DNA of 9,487 bases, taken from assembly GCA_035689165.1 (NCBI GenBank), contig DASSLZ010000057.1, forward strand, positions 1 through 9,487. The letters are read 5' to 3'. The position numbers and the translations under genes were made by a program. Positions 5,295 through 9,487 of this stretch are shown here, one piece after another. Under the pieces are notes generated by a model. That model worked only from the letters and a program-made list of their open reading frames with translations. It made no database searches and had not been told where the DNA came from. Numbering within the stretch: the stretch's first letter is position 1; every line of letters starts with the position of its first letter. The DNA comes from DASQJL01 sp035689165. Its GTDB lineage: Bacteria > Eisenbacteria > RBG-16-71-46 > SZUA-252.

Positions 5295-7457
5295 TTACTT
5301 GAGCAGCGACAGACGGCGCACCTGGCTCTGGCCGTCGGCCTGCAGCCGCATGAAGTACACGCCGCTGGAGAGTTTCGCGGCGTCGAAGTCGAAGCTGTGA
5401 TTGCCCGCCGCGAGCACCTTGTCCACCACCGTCGAGACCAGCCGGCCCCGGATGTCGAACACCCGCACCGTGGCCCGTCCTTCACGCGCCAGACCGAACT
5501 CGATCTTGGTGCGTGGATTGAAGGGGTTGGGCCGCGCCGCGAAGCGGACGAGGCCGCCATTCAGGTCGCGGGCGTTCTGGATCGAGCCGGCCGCGTTCGC
5601 GAGGCGCGCCGAGCCGATGAGCGGCCGGTACGTCGACATCATGAAGTCCGCGCGGGAGTCCTGGCCCGCCGTGAAGTTGTTGTAACAGGCGTCGGTCGAG
5701 TAATCCATGTAGTTGTGGATCGGATCGAGGCCCGCGTCGGGGCAGGTGTCCTTGCCGCTCGGGCAGCCCGAGGTGGCGCTGGCTTCACCCGGCGTGTCAC
5801 AGACGAGATCGCCGGCGCCCGAGCAGTTGCCGCCGTCGCAGCCGCCCTGGAACGTGTGATAGAGGCCGACCCAGTGCCCGACCTCATGCGAGGCGGTGCC
5901 GCCCAGGTTGTAGGGGGACAGGGTGCCGCCCGGCAGCGAGGCGTAATGGATCACGACCCCGTCCTGGTTCCCGTTCGCGGAGAGATCCCACGGGAAGGTG
6001 GACCAGCCGAGCAGGTTCTGGCCCGGAGAGGCGGTGTACAGGTTGAGCGCGCTCGTCCAGTTCCTCGCGAGGGCCGCCTTGGCCTGCGCCTCGTTGCGGG
6101 ATCCCGGCGTCATCGTGAACCACTTGCGGTTGCTCGTGCGATCCGTGCCCGCGAGGACGAACGTGTAGCCCGTGTTCACCGCGCCCGAGACCGGGTTGCC
6201 GTTGTAATCCAAGCCGGCGTAGTTGCGGTTGAGCACCTGGATCTGGGCCGCGATCTGCGCGTCGGTGACGTTGCCGGTGGAGCCGTTCGTGATGACGTGG
6301 ACGTAGACCGGAATCACCCCGCCCGCCGTCACGCGACCCTGCTGGATATAGAGATCGACGTCCGACTTCTTCGGCGCCTTCATGTTCGCGCCCTTGGCGT
6401 CGGTGGCGCAGCGATAGACCACGTCGCCGTTGTCGGCGCTGCGCGGGCCGTGCGCTTCGGTGGCGCGGAAGTCGGTGACCGGAAGCTCGGCGTTGGCGAG
6501 ACGCGCGGAGCCGATGAGCGGCCGGTAGTTGGCCATCATGGCGTCGGCGCGCGTGTCCTGGCCGGGCGTGAACTGGTTGTAGCAGGCGTCGGTCGAGTAA
6601 TCCATGTAGTTGTGGATCGGATCGAGCCCCGCCTCGGGGCAGGTGTCCTTGCCGCTCGGGCATCCTGACGTCGCGGTCGCTTCGCCCGGGGTGTCGCAGA
6701 CCTGATCGCCGCCGCCCGTGCAGTTCCCGCCGTCACAGCCGCCCTGGAAGGTATGGTAGAGGCCGACCCAGTGGCCGACCTCGTGGGTCGCGGTCCCGCC
6801 CAGGTTGTAGGGCGCGAGCGATCCGCCCGGCAGCGACGCGTAGTGGATGACGACGCCGTCCATGGTGGGATTGGAGGCGAGATTCCACGGGAACGTGGAC
6901 CAGCCGAGCAGGTTCTGGCCGGGGGACGCGGTGTAGAGGTTGAGCGATCCCGTGGGGTTCACGACCAGCGCCGCCTTGGCCTGGGCCTCGCTGCGCGAGC
7001 CGGGCGTCATGGTGAACCACTTCCGGTTGCTCGTGCGCGTGGTGCTCGCCAGCACGAACGTGTAGCCGGTGTTCTTGGCTCCGGAGACCGGGTTGCCGTT
7101 GTAGTCCAGCCCCGCGTAGTTCCGGTTCAGCACCTGGATCTGCGCCGCGATCTGCGCGTCGGTGACGTTGCCGGTCGAGCCGTTCGTGATGACATGGAAG
7201 TTCACCGGGATCACGCCGCCCGCCGCGACGCGGTTCTCCTGGATCCAGCGGTCGATCTGCGCCTGGTCGGGCGCCTTGTTGCCGCGATCGGCGGTGCCGC
7301 AGCGGTACACGATCTCGCCGTTGTCGGCCATGCGGCCGTTTTCGGCGGTGGCCCACCGGCCCTGGCCCACGTCCGGTTCCCCTGCCGCAAGTGCGAGGGG
7401 AGCCGTCAGGAGAAGGGCGAGACCGGCGAGTGCGAAGAGGGACAGAAGACGCTTCAT
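5295..7457 (-). CDS. Secreted tandem M43-type zinc metalloprotease with C-terminal sorting domain
   Basis: This 720-residue secreted protein has two near-identical metzincin protease units. A Sec signal peptide (residues 1-25, cleavage near 'ALAAG') is followed by unit 1 (about 44-323) and unit 2 (about 341-622). A PNPFNP-type FlgD-Ig-like/T9SS sorting module follows (about 641-720, ending 'RRLSLLK'). Each unit has HEVGHWVGLYH, the HExxHxxGxxH zinc motif: His225, Glu226, His229, His235 in unit 1 and His524, Glu525, His528, His534 in unit 2. Each also has a Met-turn 'NYMDYS' (Met285, Met584), a cysteine set around 'VCDTPGEA', and an upstream 'ADNG..VYRC' cysteine (Cys53, Cys350) that may be a propeptide cysteine switch. 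This resembles pappalysin/cytophagalysin (M43) enzymes, which degrade extracellular proteins. ATG 7457 is chosen because AGGAGG (7470-7465) lies 7 nt upstream and the signal peptide starts there; a 67-codon upstream extension is not credible. Both units look catalytically intact. The exact substrate is unknown. Confidence 0.93.
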   Translation of the reverse strand: MKRLLSLFALAGLALLLTAPLALAAGEPDVGQGRWATAENGRMADNGEIVYRCGTADRGNKAPDQAQIDRWIQENRVAAGGVIPVNFHVITNGSTGNVTDAQIAAQIQVLNRNYAGLDYNGNPVSGAKNTGYTFVLASTTRTSNRKWFTMTPGSRSEAQAKAALVVNPTGSLNLYTASPGQNLLGWSTFPWNLASNPTMDGVVIHYASLPGGSLAPYNLGGTATHEVGHWVGLYHTFQGGCDGGNCTGGGDQVCDTPGEATATSGCPSGKDTCPEAGLDPIHNYMDYSTDACYNQFTPGQDTRADAMMANYRPLIGSARLANAELPVTDFRATEAHGPRSADNGDVVYRCATDAKGANMKAPKKSDVDLYIQQGRVTAGGVIPVYVHVITNGSTGNVTDAQIAAQIQVLNRNYAGLDYNGNPVSGAVNTGYTFVLAGTDRTSNRKWFTMTPGSRNEAQAKAALARNWTSALNLYTASPGQNLLGWSTFPWDLSANGNQDGVVIHYASLPGGTLSPYNLGGTASHEVGHWVGLYHTFQGGCDGGNCSGAGDLVCDTPGEASATSGCPSGKDTCPDAGLDPIHNYMDYSTDACYNNFTAGQDSRADFMMSTYRPLIGSARLANAAGSIQNARDLNGGLVRFAARPNPFNPRTKIEFGLAREGRATVRVFDIRGRLVSTVVDKVLAAGNHSFDFDAAKLSSGVYFMRLQADGQSQVRRLSLLK
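5592..6437 (-). repeat. Protease unit 2 (second copy of internal duplication)
   Basis: This encodes residues 341-622, the second zymogen unit. It aligns with the first copy at a fixed offset of 299 codons (897 bp) over its core (5592-6332). A 2-residue insertion near residues 353-359 separates the propeptide parts. By hand comparison of 247 core residues I count about 32 differences between units, about 87% identity. Confidence 0.9.
6489..7328 (-). repeat. Protease unit 1 (first copy of internal duplication)
   Basis: This encodes residues 44-323, the N-terminal zymogen unit, ending in the same 'GSARLANA' as unit 2. The DNA copies are clearly homologous but carry many silent differences; the 22-residue zinc-site stretch is identical in protein, yet 7 of its 22 codons differ. 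Confidence 0.9.
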
Positions 7458-7464
7458 GCTGAGA

Positions 7465-7470
7465 CCTCCT
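7465..7470 (-). promoter_or_regulatory. Strong ribosome binding site of the metalloprotease
   Basis: A perfect AGGAGG on the minus strand lies 7 nt before ATG 7457. It decides the start in favour of the signal peptide methionine. Confidence 0.85.
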
Positions 7471-7847
7471 GGATGCTTCGTTCGGGTTGGGACGTCACCG
7501 GCACGAACGAGTTCGACCACGCGTGAAGTCGGAGGCGAGCGGCCGCGTGGGACGGGGGAACAGCCAGGGGAGGCGCACGGGTGGGCGATGTCCCGGCCGC
7601 GGGTGGGGATGGCCGGAATCGTGGCAAAACGGAGAGCCCTCGTTCGGTCGTGAGCCAACGAGTCTCGTGCTCCTGTGTTTGCCTGGGTGGATGGAAGGAG
7701 GATGAGCTCGGCTTATCGCCCCCCGAACCGCCGGGCTCCCTTCCAGAGCGCTACCGTACCCAAATCACGTCCGTTGCGCAAGCACGCGGTGACGCCGGAA
7801 CGTCGATTTCGGGTGTTTTCACCCGCTCCGGAACTGCCGCGCAACCG
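7471..7847. other. Divergent intergenic region, no convincing gene
   Basis: About 400 bp separate the divergent protease and kinase genes. I see no RNA gene or credible protein gene. It holds several short symmetric elements. CGAAC-GA-GTTCG is at 7504-7515, and a 7 bp inverted repeat TCGTTCG/CGAACGA is at 7478-7484 and 7504-7510, with a further TCGTTCGG at 7640-7647. TTGCGCAA is at 7774-7781, and a perfect hairpin is at 7810-7825. It presumably carries the protease promoter, which I could not locate, and the kinase control region. Confidence 0.6.
7795..7834 (+). promoter_or_regulatory. Hairpin flanked by direct repeats upstream of the kinase (possible operator)
   Basis: CGGGTG-TTTT-CACCCG (7810-7825) is a perfect 6 bp inverted repeat with a TTTT loop. 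It is bracketed by two copies of CCGGAAC at 7795-7801 and 7828-7834, 33 bp apart. Relative to a start at 7863 the palindrome covers about -53 to -38, the place where a regulator would contact the promoter. No known operator is matched. Confidence 0.3.
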
Positions 7848-7862
7848 TGCTATCCTCCGGCG
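7848..7862 (+). promoter_or_regulatory. Putative leaderless promoter of the kinase gene (extended -10)
   Basis: TGC-TATCCT (7848-7856) is followed by 6 nt (CCGGCG) and the ATG. There is no Shine-Dalgarno sequence. The layout and the ten bases GTGCTAYCCT match the site before ppk2. No clear -35 is present. Confidence 0.5.
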
Positions 7863-9487
7863 ATGATCGGCACCCTGCTCGGCCGCTACCGCATCCTCGA
7901 GCCGCTCGGCGAGGGCGGGATGGGACGCGTGTTCCTCGCCGAGGATCCCGCGCTCGGGCGGAAGGTCGCCGTGAAAGTGCTGCCGCCGGAGTTTTCGCAA
8001 GACAAGGACCGGCGCGAGCGCCTTCTGCACGAAGCGCGCGCGGCGTCCGCGCTCAATCACCCGAACATCCTCACCGTCCATGATCTCGGCGAAGCGGACG
8101 GCGCCTTGTATGTCGCGATGGAGCGGATTGAAGGATGCACGCTCCGCCAGTGGGCCCAAGGCCGGGCCCGGACACCTTCCGAGGTGCTCCGTCTTCTGCG
8201 CCAGGCCCTCGCGGCGCTCGGCGTCGCGCATCAGGCGGGGCTGGTGCACCGCGACCTAAAGCCCGAGAACATCATGGTTCGGACCGATGGTCTCCTGAAG
8301 ATCCTGGATTTCGGATTGGCCCGGAGCGTCACGCCCGGCGTCGCGGCGCGCACCGCCACCTTGCCGGGGACGATTCTCGGAACGGCGCCGTACATGTCGC
8401 CCGAGCAAGTCCTCGGCCAGCCCGCCGGTCCCGCGAGCGACCTGTTCTCGCTCGGCTCGATCCTCTACGAGCTGCTGACGGGCCAGCATCCGTTCGCGGC
8501 GAACAGCGCGGTCGAGACGATGCATCGCATCCTGCACGAATCGCCGGAGGCGCCTTCGCGCGTGAATCGCGCGCTCACCGCCGATTTCGACTTCGTGCTC
8601 GCCAAGGCGCTGTCCAAGGACCCGACGCGGCGGCATGCGTCCGCGCACGATCTGGATATCGATCTCGAGACGCTGGAATGCGGCTGCGGCACGGCCGCAA
8701 CGGTGGACGACGCCGGCGCCGGTCCGCGCACCCTGGCCGTGCTTCCGTTCAAGAACATCGGGGGCGATCCGGAGCTGAGCTATCTGGGCGTCGGGCTCGC
8801 GGACGCGGTGATCACGCGGCTCTCCTCCTCGCCCGACCTGATCGTGCGCGCGACCAGCAGCATCGCGCCCTACCACAATCAGCCGGTCGATCCGCGCCGC
8901 GTGGGCGTCGAGCTGGATGCGAGCACGGTGCTCGACGCCTCCTTCCAGCGCTTCGGCGAGCGATTCCGCGCGACCGCCCGGCTGGTGGAGACGGCAAGCG
9001 GCCGCTCGCTCTGGGCGGGGAAGGTCGACCTCAAGTTCGACGACATCTTCGAGGTGCAGGACCAGGTGGCCCACGGGATCGCCGAAGCCATGACGGCGCG
9101 GCTGCAGCGGGGAGCCGCCACGGTAGGGCCCGCGCACGCGCCGTCGCCCCAGGCCTACGCGCTCCTCTTGAAGGCGCAGGAGGCGTGGCGGGATTCGAGC
9201 GAGGACGGATTTCGTAAGGGCATCGCGCTGGCGGAGGAGGCCGTGCGGATCGATCCGGCCTTCGCGGACGCCTGGGCCTTCCTGGGCAGCTACTACCACG
9301 GCCTCACGGATAGCGGGTACGATCCCGATCCGACTTGGTTCGCCAAAGCGGATCACGCGCTGGGTCAAGCCCTGTCCCTCGATCCCGAAAACCAGCAGGC
9401 GCTTTTCGCCAAGGCAGCTCTTCGGCTCACCCGCGGCGCCAAGCGGGACGCCTACGCCAGCCTCATCGCGGTCGGGCGAAAGGCGCC
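7863..9487 (+). CDS. Hanks-type serine/threonine protein kinase with TolB-like domain and TPRs (3' partial)
   Basis: This frame runs open for 541 codons to the window edge. Residues about 8-265 form a complete eukaryotic-like kinase. The glycine loop is 'GEGGMGRV' (16-23), the ATP-anchoring lysine is Lys38 in 'VAVK', and the probable alpha-C glutamate is Glu57. The catalytic loop is 'HRDLKPEN' (129-136, Asp131), the metal site is 'DFG' (149-151), and 'GTAPYMSPE' (173-181) closes the activation segment. All catalytic residues are present, so it should be active. A short linker (about 271-288, 'CGCG') leads into a TolB-like/COG5616-type domain (about 289-412: 'LAVLPFKNIGGDPELSYLGVGLAD' onwards). 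TPR-like helices then begin near 428 ('AEEAVRIDPAFADAWAFLG', 'ALSLDPENQQALFAKA'). I see no membrane helix between kinase and TolB domain, unlike PknB, so it appears cytosolic. The start ATG lies 7 residues before the first kinase strand. The target of phosphorylation is unknown. Confidence 0.93.
   Translation, partial: MIGTLLGRYRILEPLGEGGMGRVFLAEDPALGRKVAVKVLPPEFSQDKDRRERLLHEARAASALNHPNILTVHDLGEADGALYVAMERIEGCTLRQWAQGRARTPSEVLRLLRQALAALGVAHQAGLVHRDLKPENIMVRTDGLLKILDFGLARSVTPGVAARTATLPGTILGTAPYMSPEQVLGQPAGPASDLFSLGSILYELLTGQHPFAANSAVETMHRILHESPEAPSRVNRALTADFDFVLAKALSKDPTRRHASAHDLDIDLETLECGCGTAATVDDAGAGPRTLAVLPFKNIGGDPELSYLGVGLADAVITRLSSSPDLIVRATSSIAPYHNQPVDPRRVGVELDASTVLDASFQRFGERFRATARLVETASGRSLWAGKVDLKFDDIFEVQDQVAHGIAEAMTARLQRGAATVGPAHAPSPQAYALLLKAQEAWRDSSEDGFRKGIALAEEAVRIDPAFADAWAFLGSYYHGLTDSGYDPDPTWFAKADHALGQALSLDPENQQALFAKAALRLTRGAKRDAYASLIAVGRKA

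Noticed and set aside
5238..6668. A 476-codon open frame on the plus strand, and another at 6753-7526, both opposite the protease
   Set aside because: They are antisense shadows of a high-G+C gene. They resemble each other only because the protease is internally duplicated, and the true minus-strand frame has motifs, a signal peptide, a Shine-Dalgarno sequence and a terminator.
7504..7515. Resemblance of CGAAC-GA-GTTCG to the Gram-positive LexA (SOS) box
   Set aside because: The known box has four bases between CGAAC and GTTCG; here there are two, so the half-sites would be wrongly phased.
7620..7645. Possible sigma-54 promoter from a TGGCA element
   Set aside because: No GC/TTGCA element lies at the required spacing downstream.
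7458..7658. 67-codon upstream extension of the protease frame
   Set aside because: The sequence is low-complexity and Arg/Pro-rich, and it would bury the signal peptide; a perfect Shine-Dalgarno sequence supports the internal ATG 7457.
7702..7866. 54-codon plus-strand frame preceded by AAGGAGG, whose TGA overlaps the kinase start as ATGA
   Set aside because: The AAGGAGG abuts the ATG with no spacing, and the product is a very basic low-complexity peptide. The same DNA holds the putative kinase promoter and palindrome. It is kept only as a remote possibility.
1..9487. CRISPR array, insertion sequence, phage or defence genes, tRNA or rRNA
   Set aside because: No short regularly spaced repeats, transposase or integrase motifs, terminal inverted repeats, or structured RNA sequences were seen. 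The only long repeat is inside the protease gene.

Overview
The window is G+C-rich DNA, roughly two-thirds G+C by eye, with dense bacterial coding on both strands. The best clue to the host is the C-terminus of the large secreted metalloprotease. It carries a PNPFNP-type, FlgD-Ig-like / type IX secretion (por) sorting module, which is typical of the Fibrobacteres-Chlorobi-Bacteroidetes (FCB) superphylum. Together with the high G+C and the kinase-TolB fusion, this suggests a high-G+C FCB relative such as Candidatus Eisenbacteria. That placement is inference; no rRNA or other marker gene is present.

Layout. (1) Positions 1-1215, plus strand: the tail of a biotin-dependent acyl-CoA carboxylase subunit, with a GTGA overlap into HMG-CoA lyase. 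The pair fits the last steps of leucine breakdown. (2) Positions 1079-3614, minus strand: a two-gene operon of an NapA/GerN-type cation/proton antiporter followed by a saccharopine dehydrogenase/lysine 6-dehydrogenase-like enzyme. The 3' end of the latter runs 137 bp antisense into HMG-CoA lyase. (3) 3690-4301, plus strand: an exported TPR protein. (4) 4377-5195, minus strand: a class III-like polyphosphate kinase 2. (5) 5295-7457, minus strand: a secreted protein with two tandem, near-identical M43-type zinc metalloprotease units, followed by a clear intrinsic terminator. (6) 7458-7862: a roughly 400 bp divergent intergenic region with no convincing gene but several small inverted repeats. 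(7) 7863 to the window end, plus strand: a Hanks-type Ser/Thr kinase fused to a TolB-like domain and TPR-like helices, cut by the window edge.

Only two pairs look functionally or transcriptionally linked: carboxylase with HMG-CoA lyase, and antiporter with dehydrogenase. The rest are single-gene units. Three of them (antiporter, PPK2, kinase) lack a well-placed Shine-Dalgarno sequence and instead have a TANNCT -10-like hexamer ending exactly 6 nt before the ATG, which points to leaderless transcription. The internally duplicated protease, the convergent gene overlap and this shared promoter geometry are the most notable points. I did not find a clearly new defence or mobile system; there is no CRISPR array, transposase, tRNA or rRNA.
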